NCBI GenBank assembly: GCA_029817715.1
Contig: JARUPY010000492.1
Span: 1-64,000 of the forward strand
Reading direction: 5' to 3'
Length of the DNA: 64,000 nt
From: Melastoma dodecandrum
Taxonomy: Eukaryota > Streptophyta > Magnoliopsida > Myrtales > Melastomataceae
Position numbers and translations under genes: made by a program
Shown here: in pieces, positions 33,736 to 45,961 of the stretch
Numbering within the stretch: position 1 is the first letter of the stretch
How the letters are laid out: every line of letters starts with the position of its first letter
The notes under the pieces: generated by a model
What the model was told of the DNA's origin: nothing
Seen by the model: only the letters and a program-made list of their open reading frames with translations
Databases searched by the model: none

Positions 33736-34159
33736 TCCCTAGCCCCACAATTGTTCTTTCTTCCTCTTACAGCATGAACACGTCCATCCGGAAGCATTGA
33801 TCATTGTTTCCATGCTGTTGGCTGGTTGTATGGATCAGATATGAGATGATGATGATGATGCCTCCTTTTGGTGTCTATTAGGATGTATGATCATTGCCTG
33901 CAGGCAAGGCCGACTTGTATTGGGCCTGGAACAATGGAAGGCCAGGCCCAATGGGTGGGGTGGGCCCAAGTCGGTCGTCCCCCCAAGTCTGGATAAGCTT
34001 TTTTGTCTTCCCATCCACGATCGTCTTGCTTTTGTTCTTTTCCTTGCTATGATATTTTTCTAGTCTTAAAAGAAGATGAGACTATCCTTTGAGGGCAAGC
34101 AATCCTCGTCGATGTTGTTTATCTGTTTTGAGTCATTCATTTTGATGACCTTCTAGAGG
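33736..34159 (+). promoter_or_regulatory. 5' flank of the thioredoxin gene
   Basis: Spacer with a short ATG/ATC run (about 33845-33862) and a GC-rich patch at 33900-33990. It presumably contains the promoter and 5' UTR of the WCRKC thioredoxin gene. No other feature was recognised. Confidence 0.4.
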
Positions 34160-35254
34160 ATGCACGTCCTTACTGCAAACGCGCGGCTGCTGGCCTGTCA
34201 TGGAGGGGGGTCACCTCCCTTGAGGAGCGCTGGCAGTTCGTGCTCGACTTCGCGAGCACCATCGGTGTGGTTCCCCTGCGGCCATGAGGGCGGTTACGGC
34301 TTCCGAAGAAGGTGTCGTCAGAAGAGGAAGGTACTTGACCGTTTCCCCATTGCTGCTGCGTTCTGGCCTGATTCGGCAGGGCATACTGTTGAGGAGATGG
34401 AATCGATTGAGAGCGAGGAGCAGTTCAATCTTGTCCTCCATCGTTCGCAGGAGCAGTCGCAACCTGTGCTTGTGGACTGGTACCTGAATTTTTCCTTTCC
34501 CATCTCTTCCGAAGAATTGCGGTGTCCTGGGAAGTTAAGAACATAATCTGATGTTTCTTTATTTGACGTTGTCCGTGCGAGTGAGGAAGGATGGCAGCCT
34601 GGTGCCGCAAATGCATCTACTTGAAGCCTAAACTCGAGAAACTGTCCTCCGATTATAAGGACAAGTAATTCCCTATTCTATCCTAGTAGTTTATCTTCAT
34701 AATTGCGACTGCGGCTTCTAGAATTAGGGAGAGCACAGTGTTATACGACGAATGAATGGATGCCTCCCGGTGAAATGGTGGTTGTGGCTTTGGCTATCGT
34801 GGGCTTCATGATCCCCAGTTTGCATTCGTTAGCCATTCTCCTATAGCTGTCGTCGCATCTAAGTGAAGATAAAATCTGCGAATGGATGATATTTTGATCA
34901 GTGAGGAATGACTCTCCAGCGAGTCCTCCGAGATTATTGTGCTTCTATTCCGTATGAAGGATTCTGATCCTTCTTTGAGTTTGTAGGATGAAATTCTACT
35001 GCGTGGATGTCAATAAGGTCTCCCAAGCTCTCGTTAAGCGAGGGAACATCTCGGTACAGGCTCTGCCACCGTCTCATGAGCTTTAGATTTTGGGATGCCG
35101 CCAGAGAGCTAACCCGAAACCATTCTTGGTGTTGCAGAAAATGCCGACCATCCAGGTATGGAAGGATGGGGAGATGAAGGGGGAGGTGATAGGAGGACAC
35201 AAGGCGTGGGTCGTGGTCGAGGAAGTGAAGGAGATGATAAAGAAGTTCCTCTAG
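34160..35254 (+). CDS. WCRKC1-like: Thioredoxin-like WCRKC-type protein, plastid-targeted, 4 exons, intact
   Basis: Atypical thioredoxin whose active site is WCRKC instead of WCGPC. Exons 34160-34479, 34590-34664, 34987-35053 and 35138-35254 sum to 579 nt (192 residues), in frame. The N-terminal ~75 residues are rich in Ser, Arg and Ala with few acidic residues, as expected of a chloroplast transit peptide. The mature domain starts around [17 protein letters not shown]. The exon 1/2 join gives [20 protein letters not shown] with both redox Cys. Exons 3 and 4 give [20 protein letters not shown] and [12 protein letters not shown] with the cis-Pro, ending in IKKFL. It closely resembles thioredoxin-like 3-1 (WCRKC1). 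These act in plastid disulfide exchange; the physiological partners are poorly defined. Confidence 0.93.
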
Positions 35255-36399
35255 CTTATATATACCTCAGACTCAGGAAAGAATGGCGGCCGCGGCTGCT
35301 GCCATGTATGTAAATTTCTCACTTCCTACTCAACTTCCCCAGGGATTCAATGGTTTTTTGTACAGCAGAAAGTGAAAACCAACAAAGCTCATGCTAAACA
35401 ACATCTCCAATTCATTTTTTTTAAACAAATACGCTGGTCGACTAATCTAATCTTTACTCCTTGTTCGATTTGTACGAGGAGGCTCCTTTGACACAAGAAC
35501 CTTTGTCCCTTGTTTAACACCGTGCTCAACAAAGTGGGGTGTGCGTGAGGCAGGACGAGGTCTGGGCAAGGCGGCAAATTAAAGTTATAAATAAAATATT
35601 AAACAGCTTAGAATATTTTTATGATTTGAAGTACAAAATTATGGGATGTATTTAACTATACATTATTTTAAAAATTGTTATTTAAATGTACGAATTCGAT
35701 TTATAAAGGTGAGTTCCTAACTAGATTTTGAAATAATTAGTTCCATATGGACTTCTACGAGTACTCTTCTTCGAACTAGCAAAGCAAATTTTCCCCCTTT
35801 TTGGCCAAAGTCATGAAAGTCGCTGTTAGAAACACCGAGTTTATTAGGCAGACTACTAAACTCGCCGTTTCCATTGAAGAATTCCGTAAAAGGGTGAGGT
35901 TGAAAGACAAAAAAAGAACTATTATTTGTGGTTAAAAATTATCACTACAAAATCACTTTAACTAAACTATCAAATATTTGAATCTGATTAGAAGTAGTGG
36001 TCTCTTTCCGCGGTGATTGTGAGAGGGATGCAAGTGGAGATTACGGACTATACAAAGGACATGTGACGATGAGTTCTAGGTAACCGTAGTTGGGGCACAA
36101 AACTTAATCCTTTTTCATCGTGTAACCATGATTGGGAATGTCTTTCGAGGGTTTTGTTCTAAAGGAAGTGTCTTTTAACTGTCCACTGGATGATTGACCC
36201 ATTGACCCATGATCGTTGTTATCCATAATGAACTACTGACCATCTTGCTCTTCATTGTTATTTCGAATTTTGTCATTTTCGTATTGTTCAAATTATCCTT
36301 TGAATTTTGTTTGGATCTCTACACCTTCGAGATTATTATATTTTTTGGATGAATAATTGTTTTAGAATTTATTTGTGAAAATAGACTTATAGGGAGTTG
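35255..36399. other. Spacer downstream of the thioredoxin gene
   Basis: Holds the thioredoxin 3' UTR, then AT-rich DNA. A CACTACAAAATCAC segment at 35943-35956 looks like the end of a CACTA-type or MITE element but has no partner that could be paired. No coding region is supported. Confidence 0.35.
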
Positions 36400-37121
36400 T
36401 CATTGTAATATCATTTCTTTATCGTGTCTAATAGAGCCATTCTTATATTCATCATACTTATTACTAACGTCATCGACATAATTATTGTAAAGGGGTAAAA
36501 GTTTATCCTTTTGTTTACAAGATCCTTCACCTACTACGACATTCGTCACCCTTTTCATTTTAACAAAAATCATCATCCGACTTCTCATAGCCGACAATAA
36601 CATCATTAAACATTTAATCGTCAGTGTCAACATCTATTTGAAAATTCATCAGAGAATCAATGATATGTCGGTGGTCATCTACAAGACCACTAGGACATTC
36701 TTCAGCCGAATTGAGTCTTTCTACATCCACCGGTAGATGTTGAATATGGCACTCATCTTCTACGTACCTTCTCCATCCTTGATTTTGACACTTATATAAG
36801 ATGATGAGCGATTGTTGAGACAATCTCATCCCTTACTCCCAAAACATATATTTGTTGGATATGCACCGATTGCAAACTTAATAGTAACCACATGTCATTA
36901 TCTTCTTGCAAGCGCATCAACATATACTTCACTCCAGTGTTATTATACTCAACAAGCAGAAACCTATGAGCAACTATTAATATACTCGATGAATCTAAAC
37001 CCATTGTAACATATACATACTCTAAACTAACATAATCATTAACCTCAATTCTCTGATCACAATTAAATCCATCAACAATATTCCCATTGACGGAGGATAT
37101 TAACAGTTTAATTGGAGACAT
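36400..37121 (-). pseudogene. Possible Mutator-like (MULE) transposase N-terminal fragment
   Basis: Three adjoining minus-strand open stretches (37121-36792, 36829-36614, 36633-36400) together look like the leader part of a plant MULE transposase. There is a beta-rich start with KLLISSVNGNIVDGF and later DNDMWLLLSL, followed by acidic Asp-rich segments (FQIDVDTDD, YVDDVSNKYDEY). No catalytic DDE region or zinc finger was found. The assignment rests on general pattern only. Confidence 0.3.
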
Positions 37122-37419
37122 TGTAAAGATGAGTCTCTTTACACAGTGTCATCTTCTCGATTTTCCAAACAACCCGATAATTACACTTAAAACAAAGTAA
37201 GCTTTTAAAGATCATCATCTCAAAAGTCAATATCTCAAAAAATCAATCCTATCACGGGGCACATAATTAATTAGCCAATCCTCCGAAGTGCCTAATTAAC
37301 TCTAGCCATCCTCCTAACTACATAATTAACTAGCCATACTCCAAACTAGTCAATCCTCCAAAACACACATTTTTCGGAAAACAATTTCCACACACACGAT
37401 GAAGAGAGAGACTGAGGCA

Positions 37420-37536
37420 ACTTACCCGGATGGAGGAGCCGCAGAGGGTGAGACCGGGGGCAATGGACAGAGAGGAGGCGGGCGGAGGGGATCCGCGGAG
37501 GAAGTCTTCCAAAGGTAGGAATGCGGAAAACTTCAC
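37420..37536 (-). pseudogene. Possible orphan first exon (transit-peptide-like)
   Basis: The minus strand reads from a possible start at 37536: MKFSAFLPLEDFLRG, then a Ser/Pro-rich segment ending CGSSIR, followed by a good donor (GTAAGTTGCC) near 37428. The composition resembles a plastid or mitochondrial targeting exon. No following exon could be identified within the next kilobase, so it may be the remnant of a lost gene. Confidence 0.25.
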
Positions 37537-39739
37537 GAATAGGGAATGGCTATTGTTGTTGTATAAATGATCTGATTACGTCTCCTAAAAGCAGGGAATA
37601 TGATAAAAATATCGAAGCAGAGGAGGAGGGGGAGGCATTTGTTTGGTTGTTTTGGGCGGGCCATTTTACACTAAACAGCCCAATGGTGGCTCCGACTGAG
37701 GTTGTAAATGCCCATTTGGAGTCAAACCCAATGTGCCAAGCCTAATTACTGTGCATTTTCTCCCTACTCTACTAGTGTTATTACTATTATCATTGAAAAA
37801 TTTTTGAATAGATTTTTCCTGGGATAATGAACAGAGGTTAGTAGTTATATAATAATATTTAAGGGAACCACCCGTGAGTGACAAATAAATTGAATGAAAA
37901 CGGTGGTGGTGGTGGGTCATGAAATGATATGTCTCTATGATTCATACAGTCCCGCATTCCAAATAAGTCAATGGGTGGGGGGAGAACTAGCTTTATAAAT
38001 GCCACCGCCCCACCATCCATCCCATCCTCGGAATGGGATAATGTCCTTTTACTTACTCTTTGTCTTGAGACAACATGCATTCTCTTCTTATTTATCACCC
38101 ATAATTCTTATAATTTTTTAACTCGAATATTTTAGCCTACTTTCTTCGCCCAAATAAAATACATCGAAGCTTTGTTTTGTTATTTTATAATTTTATTCTT
38201 GCTTTGATAAAACTTATGTTGAGCTTACATTTTTATATTTTACGGGGTGTGACATTTATGTGATCATTTAATTGTATTTTTATGTATTTTAGATTTTACT
38301 ATTAATGTTGGTTTGTGTGGTTTAAGATGCAAATCTAATCTGATGACTAAAACAATGCCAAATCAATAAAGATGAAAATACGATGGAATTGAAAAGGAAA
38401 ACAAGAAAATAAAACAATACCTGGATCAATAAAAAAAAGCCTTGGTTTATCAATTTCCCTTAGTACCCCGTTCTTCCCTTCCACAGTTACCGAATTCTTA
38501 AGTTATTAACGTAGGATATAATTATCTTCTAAAGACGTATTCCATGTATCGACTTAATCGGTACAATTCTAGGCAAACTAATGAGAACCCATTATCAACC
38601 CTAAATGGCTACCTAAGATGATCTGATATATTCTTATCATTCTCAATAATTAGCTCTAATTTTCAATATGACGTTAACTTAGGCAATCCAATCCATAGCT
38701 TAACTTAAACAACTTTTGATTAGGTTTGTAAATTACTTTAATCGATGATTAGGTAATTAACCCCTTTACAATCAAGATATGGCTAAATTAGAATGGCACG
38801 AAGAAGAAAAATTCACTCGTTAAAATAAAACGTTAAATTCAATTGAATTCCGAGATTAGAGAATTAGTTCATATTAAAAATAATAAGCATACTACGTTAA
38901 GAAGAAAAAGACACGACATCAAAAAATTAGGAAGAAGTGAAAAGGAACGCCAACCCGATCATCTTACATGAAAAGTAATCGCCTCGTCCAAAGGTTTTGC
39001 AGATTTTTCACTATTCTCTAAGTTCGTAAAAAAATCTTTTAGAAGATTTAAGAAGAATTTCTAAGAAAACATCTTCTGAAAATCCTTGTTGATTGGAAGA
39101 TGAAGACATTCTTGTTAGTCAAAGGATTAAACAAAAGTTAAGAGTTTACATCAACTTTCCCTACCCTATGATATTGAAGAGTTAGTTTTGAAAATTGATA
39201 CTTCCAATGAAAATTAAGGGAAGAAAGCCAAAATTAGTTTCTAAGTATATGTCGTATAGTTTCAAGGGTTATGATCGATATTTGATACATGAAAATGAGG
39301 TGTTAGTTTTAAAATACAGAATGAGTGCTTTTTACATCTCCTTAACACCTAATAAATTCTTGGTATGAACAAATTCAACACATGTTAAGCGTTTTATGAA
39401 TATGAATCTTAAGGAGACTAGACAAACTAGACTTCTAAGATTCCAAGAATGATTTAGCTATTATAAATTTGACACTGAGTAAATTCCCTCTGAAAAAAAT
39501 ATAATAGTTGTCTATATTTTTTGAGAACTTGTAAATAAATCATGTTATAGAAAGGGAGAGATATGTTGGATCCACAAGGAACTTCAAGAAGGTGTGTCCC
39601 AACAAGGAGAGTGGCCATGATGGTGCTGGTTACACTTCCGGAAAGAAGGTAATAATAGTTCTTTGTCGCCAGTCCAAGCAACCCGTACATGTGGCATTCA
39701 ATTGTCCTAATAAGCTGAAATCTATGAATTTTCAAGAGG
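37537..39739. other. AT-rich gene-poor region
   Basis: No recognisable coding region, RNA gene or complete transposon was seen on either strand. The DNA is strongly AT-rich from 38100 onward. Confidence 0.45.
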
Positions 39740-40760
39740 GAATGACTAATCATAAGGATAAGGTTCCTACCAACTCTAAAGGAAATGCGAAGATATATTA
39801 CCAAAGCGGAATGAGTGATCCTAAGGGGAATGTTTCTTCCAACTCTAAATGAAATGTGAAGATGGATTCCCAAAAGGGAATGGTTAATCCCAAGGAAAAA
39901 GTATCCACAACTCTAAAGGAGTTGCAAGGAAGAATTGACATAAGAAAATTGCTCATCATGTAGAAAAAAATCTCTAAAGCAAAAGCGAAGCTAGCTCATC
40001 CAAAGAAGAGGTCTAAGCCAAATCCCTAGGAAAAGCTAGGATGGAGAAATATCTCAAACCATCTAATCCTGCGAAGGATGTTCCAATAAAGGATGATAAA
40101 GTTAATGAACCTTGATGATACTCATTAACCATGATGCAATTCAAGTACATTCAAGACAACCTAGTTAAAGAGCATAATGTTTTAGTTAAGGAAGCAATTG
40201 ACTCTTATACGAACACTAAAAAGAGTTAGTAGAATGACAAAGAAGAAGCCAAGGCTAAATATGTTTAAAGGAAGGTCGAATTACAAGCCATAATAAGCTA
40301 GCGAGATCAAACGGTTACAGTTGATGATACAACAGAAATGGAGTATGATCATTATTCCAATTATGAAATAACCATACTTGACGAAGGACACGAAGAAGGA
40401 GGCCTTGAGGTAGCAATTCTTGAAAAGATCCTGTTAGAGAATCTGGTGAGCAAGCTCGCAATGAAGTAAGCCATGATGTTCTAAAGAATCATGGTATTTT
40501 TTATATTGATGTTGTGCATGAATCCCTTCTGTGGGATGGAATTACTATCTTTGCAGGACTTAAAAAGGGGGAATCAAACATAATAATTTCACACAACAAA
40601 TTGAATGGTTTATAAAATATCATGACATATATCAAAGATTTAGAATTCAAGTTATATTATTGCAATTTGAATGGAGAAAAGTTGTCCAAAACAAATTAAG
40701 GTTAGACGGTGTATTCTCACCACCGCTCTATCCATGGTGCCTTGTGAGGTAACAAGAATT
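39560..40760 (+). pseudogene. Degraded unrecognised coding relic with 69-bp repeats
   Basis: Short plus-strand open pieces rich in Lys, Asn and Ser run through this stretch and are broken by many stops. The best is 39592-39852, which includes VAFNCPNKLKSMNFQEGM and the 23-residue repeats below. The Lys/Gly-rich composition and the CPNK-type motif are reminiscent of retrotransposon gag or Zn-knuckle proteins, but no family can be named. Confidence 0.25.
39740..39925 (+). repeat. 69-bp tandem repeat, about 2.7 units
   Basis: Units begin at 39740, 39809 and 39878, each starting GAATG and containing CCAACTCTAAA or a variant. The period is exactly 69 bases (23 codons), so a reading frame is conserved between units, although unit 2 carries a stop codon. 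Confidence 0.8.
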
Positions 40761-42445
40761 AAAATCATAAAGAAAGTAGGCATGAGAGAATCCTCGCTCG
40801 AGAAAAGTTTTGTAGTTTGTCTCTATCTACACTGAATAGAGGTGAACTAGTCAACCCGAGGGATTAACTAATGATTAGTGAGTAGCTTTGCAATATTTGG
40901 ACGCAGGCTTTTTACTTAAGGTCAACTATCACAATTGTCTCCATTAGTTTCCTACTCGGATGCCGTGACTATATACCCAAATACATCATGACATTGATTG
41001 CCCGTAGTTTAATGAAAGAAAACGAGCAAGGAGCAATTCTTCCAAATCTTTAAGTTATGGGAAATCCATCTTAGTGAATGTGAACACCTTGTTGAACCTC
41101 GTTGTCAAAACCTTAATCATATGGTTTATGACTCTCATGAGAGATTGGTAAAATGTATGTCATGACGTCAAACAAAGGCATCTCCCAAGATAAGGAGTGA
41201 CGCAGAATGAGGAACAAAGCTGTACAAAATTAATAATAATAATAATAATCAATATTTCAACATTATTATTTACTACAAACAAAAAAGTCGCAAAGGTTCC
41301 ATGAGCTTAAACTCATAAACCTAAAAAACAAGTTTACTAGGTAAACAATTACAATATCATTAAATAGACATACGCAAGCAACATCTTAATCACGAAACCA
41401 AATGTGACTCTATAACCCGAAAATCTCCATCCCATCAAATGAGCACGTAAAAAAAATGGATTATCACGAGTCGAGTGGGAGGACACCACATATATTTTTT
41501 TTTAATCCTGTATGTCCGTAGAAACCTAACACCATCCCATGATGGAATTCTGGGGAGTGGATTGGAGGGACCACCACCCTTAATGCAGGAGGAATATAAG
41601 TAAAAAGAGAGATTAATTTAAAAAAAAAAAAATACAACCACCCCACCAAATCCTCAAAGGGAGGGAGACGATTCGGATTGGATTCTAATTTAAAAAGTGG
41701 GGGAAAGAGTGAAAAGATGAGGTGTCCCAATTCCATGTGTTTGAATAGTTATCATCAAACAACACACTCCCACCGACACTTAATTGGCAGATTGAGTGAG
41801 TGAGAGAGAGAGAGAGACAGCTTTTATGTCTGGGACATTAAATGTACGGATGTCCCGTCCCCCCTCTCGTCTACCACTTAAATTCATTCTTCTTAATAAT
41901 AATAATAATAATAATAAAACGGATCTATCTATTATGATACGGGCTAGTTTTTCATAAAGAACCACGCGCGTCCTCACTATTTTATTATCATATAGATTTT
42001 GTCACTTCCTTAAATTTCGGTAAAGAAAATATTATCGTGTTTGTTCTCTAAAATCCCTCTTTCTGTTTTTAACATCTACAGAAGATTGGCGACGATAATT
42101 AGTTACTATTTTGTTAATAATTAAATGTGGGGGAGTGGCAGGAGGTGGTAATTTATGGGCAAACCCAGGCCCGGAAACGAAAACCCTAAGACGACATCAA
42201 TCTTCTTAAAAAGCAAGAGTCCGCGGTTACAACACACTTTCTCTCATTGACGCCTGTAGTCGGTCGTCTTCTTCCTTCCTCGTTTTATTTCTATTTCTTC
42301 CTTCTCTTTTACCCATACACTCACTCACTCTCTCCCTCCCTCCATCCACAACCCCTTCCAACTACTCCGACGATCTCCTCCCCCCCCCCCACCCCGGCAC
42401 ACTCCCTTTTGTTTTGCATTGATCCCGCAAACTTTGTTCTTGTCC
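39926..42445. other. AT-rich region and 5' flank of the TBL gene
   Basis: No gene was recognised up to 42240. Simple repeats occur at 41231-41248 (AAT/TAA), 41796-41816 (GA-rich) and 41896-41918 (TAA). From about 42240 the sequence is CT-rich (C run at 42380-42390), as expected for the 5' UTR of the following gene. Confidence 0.5.
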
Positions 42446-44718
42446 ATGGCGGACTCCTCCAAGCACTTGGGCGTCGCCGGCGGTCCCTTGTTCATCCTCT
42501 CCGAACTCCGTACCCTCCTCCGCAACCGCCGCACCGTCACCCTCGCCTACTGCGTCATGTTCGCCTTCGTTGCATTCACTGTCTTCCTCTTCCTCAACCC
42601 TTCTCCCGACCCCTCTTCTTCTCCCTCCATCTACCCATTCATTACCAACGTCTTCGGCGCCACTTCTCCCTCTTTTGTTTCTTCCTCCGCCGAAGACGGC
42701 GGAGACTCCCACGGATCTCGGGTCTCCTCCACCTTGAGCCCGAATCCGACGTCCGAGTCGCCACGGCCGTCCTCCGGGAACGTTTCACTGCCGCAGCGGT
42801 TGAATTCCACGAAGAGTGCGGTCACGGTCGAAGAAAACCCCGTCTCGAATCGAACCCAGGTGAGAGATTTCACGGGGAACTCGTCTTCTGTGGATTCTCA
42901 TGCGGGGAATGCTTCGCTGCCGAGGGGATCGAATACCACGCAGAATGCACCTTTGGTTGGATCAAACCCTGTGTCGAACCAAACCCGCATGGGAAACTTG
43001 TCGAGTGTGGATATGCCGGCAGATAACTTTACCAGGAGTGGAGGGGCCCTGGTAGAGGTGGCTAAACCAGGCCATAATCAGAGTTTAGCTTACGAGAAGA
43101 AAAACGATGATACCCATCAGAAGAGGAGTGCTGGGAAAGGGGTGGATGGCACAAGCGACGAGCAGAGTCAAACTGGCTCGCCACCGATGAAGGAGCAGGA
43201 TTCTGGGAGTAGTGAGCCGGCAGGGTCGGGGAAGAAGTCGGCAGCAATGGCAGATCCGCTGGAGTCGCTGAGGAAGTGCGACTTCTTTGACGGGAACTGG
43301 GTGAGGGATGATTCCTACCCGCTCTACAAACCTGGTTCATGTTCGCTGATCGACGAGCAGTTCAATTGTGTTCTAAACGGAAGGCCCGATAAGGATTACC
43401 AGAAGATGAAGTGGAAGCCTAAAGGCTGCGATCTGCCGCGGTAAGAAATTAATTGTGTTCGTGGTTTGTTTGGCGATTTAGGCTAATTTTGATTCATTGA
43501 TCTTGCTGAGATGGCTCTTACAATCGGATTTGAGTTCAGCTGTGTTTCTGTTGTGATGTTTAGGTTGGATGGCAGTAAGATGCTTGAATTGTTGAGAGGG
43601 AAGAGGTTAGCCTTTGTCGGAGACTCGTTGAATCGGAATATGTGGGAGTCATTGGTTTGCATCCTTAAGGTCGCCGCAAAGGATCAGTCCAAGGTGTATG
43701 AGGCCAATGGCAGGATGATCTTTCGAGGGGAGGCCTCATATTCTTTCATCTTTAAGGTATGTTTTAGTGCCCGGGGTTCGTGTCATTGGATTGGATCTGT
43801 TATTATCCTTCATCGTTGCCTTTGTGTTTGGATGACAGGATTATGGTTTGACGATAGACTTCTTCGTCTCGCCGTTTTTAGTCCGTGAATGGGAGGTGCG
43901 CAACAAGGACGGGTCCTCGAAGGAGACACTACGGCTGGATTTAATCGGGAAGTCCTTTGACCAGTACAAGAGCGCGGATATCATAGTCTTCAACACGGGA
44001 CATTGGTGGACTCACGACAAGACCTCTAAAGGGTTCTAAAATTGCTTGAACGACCGCGACCACGATCTAGGAACAGGGTGGAGGTCTCGTTTCTGGTTGT
44101 AGTCTGAGCTTGTTTTGGCTGAATCTGCAGGGAGGATTATTACCAAGAAGGTAGCCATGTATACCAAGAGCTCAACGTCCTCGAGGCATTCCGAAAGGCT
44201 CTCACGACATGGGGAAGATGGGTGGACGCACAAGTGGATCCATTGAAGACCCAAGTGTTCTTCCGAGGCTACTCGGACTCCCATTTCAGGTAAGTATTCG
44301 AATTCCTGCTTTTGCATGGGAACCACGAGAAATCTTATCCTAACCCCAATGTTCTTCTCCCGGGGGGATGCGTTACAGCGGCGGGCAGTGGAACTCGGGA
44401 GGGCAATGCGACAGCGAGACGGAGCCCATCAAGAACAGCACGTACCTAAGGGAGTACCCTCAGAAGATGGAGGTGCTCGAGCGGGTCCTAAAGGGGATGA
44501 AGACCCCGGTGACATACCTAAACGTGACCAAGATGACGGACTACAGGAAGGACGGTCATCCGTCCATATACCGGAAACAACACCTGACGGAGGAGGAGAG
44601 GAGGTCGCCACTGAGGTTCCAGGACTGCAGCCACTGGTGCCTCCCTGGTGTCCCCGATACCTGGAACGAGATCCTCTACGCGCACCTCTTCCTCTCCTCC
44701 CACGAACCTCGACCTTGA
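42446..44718 (+). CDS. TBL: Trichome birefringence-like (TBL) polysaccharide O-acetyltransferase, 5 exons, intact
   Basis: Golgi type II membrane protein that O-acetylates cell-wall polysaccharides (xylan, mannan, xyloglucan or pectin depending on the member). Exons 42446-43440, 43564-43756, 43839-44032, 44131-44289 and 44379-44718 sum to 1881 nt (626 residues), in frame. A short cytosolic N terminus precedes one membrane segment (about residues 31-53). A long Ser/Asn-rich stem follows, with many N-glycosylation sequons. The PMR5N domain is [17 protein letters not shown]. The PC-esterase domain has the GDS motif in [21 protein letters not shown], and the C-terminal Asp-x-x-His in [15 protein letters not shown]. 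The GDS Ser and DxxH pair are the catalytic residues of the family. The long stem recalls TBR/TBL1/TBL2. The start at MADSSKHLG is preferred because it gives a compact N terminus; no upstream ATG is in frame. Confidence 0.95.
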
Positions 44719-45065
44719 AGGTAGAAATTTTCCTTTCTGTATAGAAGGTAAAGACAAAAACAAATACTCAGTTAAGAGCTCAATTTTTCATTTATTTATT
44801 TTTTTCTTTTAGGTAAAAACGACCGTAAATTATAATACAAGGTACTATTATATATTTTAAAAAATTTATAATTTTTTATTAGTATATCAAGAGTACCGAT
44901 GATCGACTAACAACTCCATAAGAAAGATTGAACAATTGAGTACATAAGACATGGAGTTGTACAAGATAACAACTCTAGACATAAGAAAGATCTGAATAGA
45001 AATCCGGACAATAGAGTACATAGGAGTTGTACAAGATCGAAACTTCGACTACCAGAACAGTACAA
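44719..45065. other. TBL 3' UTR and AT-rich spacer
   Basis: A/T-rich sequence follows the TBL stop codon with no other recognised gene. The direct repeat ACATAAGA...AAGAT occurs twice (about 44945-44990), and a GAGTACATA segment recurs near 45013. These are short local duplications only. Confidence 0.4.
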
Positions 45066-45560
45066 TCAACACGATAATTGTACAAAGTCGGTGAAAAATT
45101 GAAAACAGGAGATAGCAGCTGCACTACGTGGAAAAATATAATTTGATAAGAAGTTTTTACAACGCATACGGGGTTCCTCATAAGGGCAAAGAAACCATTC
45201 TTTGTCCGGGTCATCGGAAATATCATATGCAAGATGAGCATGTACCTTTTTCATAACACACTTAATAGTCTTACGCTCTATGTACCTATTCAACCACTGG
45301 ATATAATGATGGATGCGTTTCAGGTGTTTTGGGCATTTCCAGGCTGGCTGTTCTCTTTCTCGATTACTAATCAAGATAATAAAGTATCTATATAATCTCC
45401 AACTATTAGGAAAGGGTGGCCTGCAAATGCATCGTCTCCTTGATGGAGGTCTCATCTCTTTACCTACTACCAATCTCAAACTGCGACCGGTGCCTGACAG
45501 CCCTCCTGGCTTAAGTGGCAAGTGGTCTTCTAGGGCGAAGGCGGTAGCTTTACGGCTCAA
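45066..45560 (-). pseudogene. Open reading of unknown function downstream of the pararetroviral promoter-like region
   Basis: A 164-residue minus-strand reading, Arg/Lys/Cys-rich in its first half, with HLKRIHHYIQWLNRYIERK and a CPYEEPRMRC segment. It lies on the 3' side of the TATA-like sequence and would be transcribed by it. No family resemblance was found; it may be chance open sequence in a leader region. The stretch is annotated as a pseudogene only because it lies inside the viral remnant. Confidence 0.3.
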
Positions 45561-45953
45561 TAAATGTTACCTTACCAAGTAAACAGATTCCAACAACAAG
45601 ATACCTTAACCAAATAGCGAAGAAACATAGAAAATTTATTACCTCTTAGTCAATGTTCAGGAAGGAGGAACGCCTGGGAAGTTAAAGCACAAGGAAGTGG
45701 TCTTTAGAACATAAGACATATGAAATACTAAACATGAAAACATAAAAAGATTTTTGGTTTTTCTGGATTTTTTGAATGTTTTTGGGTTTATCGAAGGTTG
45801 AGGGTTTGGCTGAGAGATTGAGAGCTAAGACACCACTACTATAGATAACGCCTCAGGGGGAAACTTAGAAACTCATGGATCTGGAAAACTTTGAATGTTA
45901 TTTCTGTATGTGTGTGGGATTTCGCTCTGCCGTTCTCCTTGGAATGGAGTGGC

Positions 45954-45961
45954 TATTTATA
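45954..45961 (-). promoter_or_regulatory. TATA box of a pararetrovirus-like promoter
   Basis: The minus strand reads TATAAATA. About 180 bases upstream on the same strand (about 46113-46147) lie CACGTG (G-box) and two AAGATAAG (GATA-type) motifs, an arrangement reminiscent of full-length-transcript promoters in caulimovirids. It sits after the polyprotein's C-terminal end, where such promoters are located. This is inference from pattern only. Confidence 0.5.

Noticed and set aside
35943..35956. CACTACAAAATCAC looking like a CACTA terminus
   Set aside because: No matching inverted end or 3-bp target duplication could be found nearby.
42247..43026. 259-codon open reading overlapping TBL exon 1
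   Set aside because: Different frame from the TBL protein and low-complexity Arg/Pro/Leu-rich; a shadow of the GC-rich exon.
44316..44763. Several open readings over the last TBL exon
   Set aside because: Shadows of the real exon; the frame carrying the DxxH motif joins in phase to exon 4.
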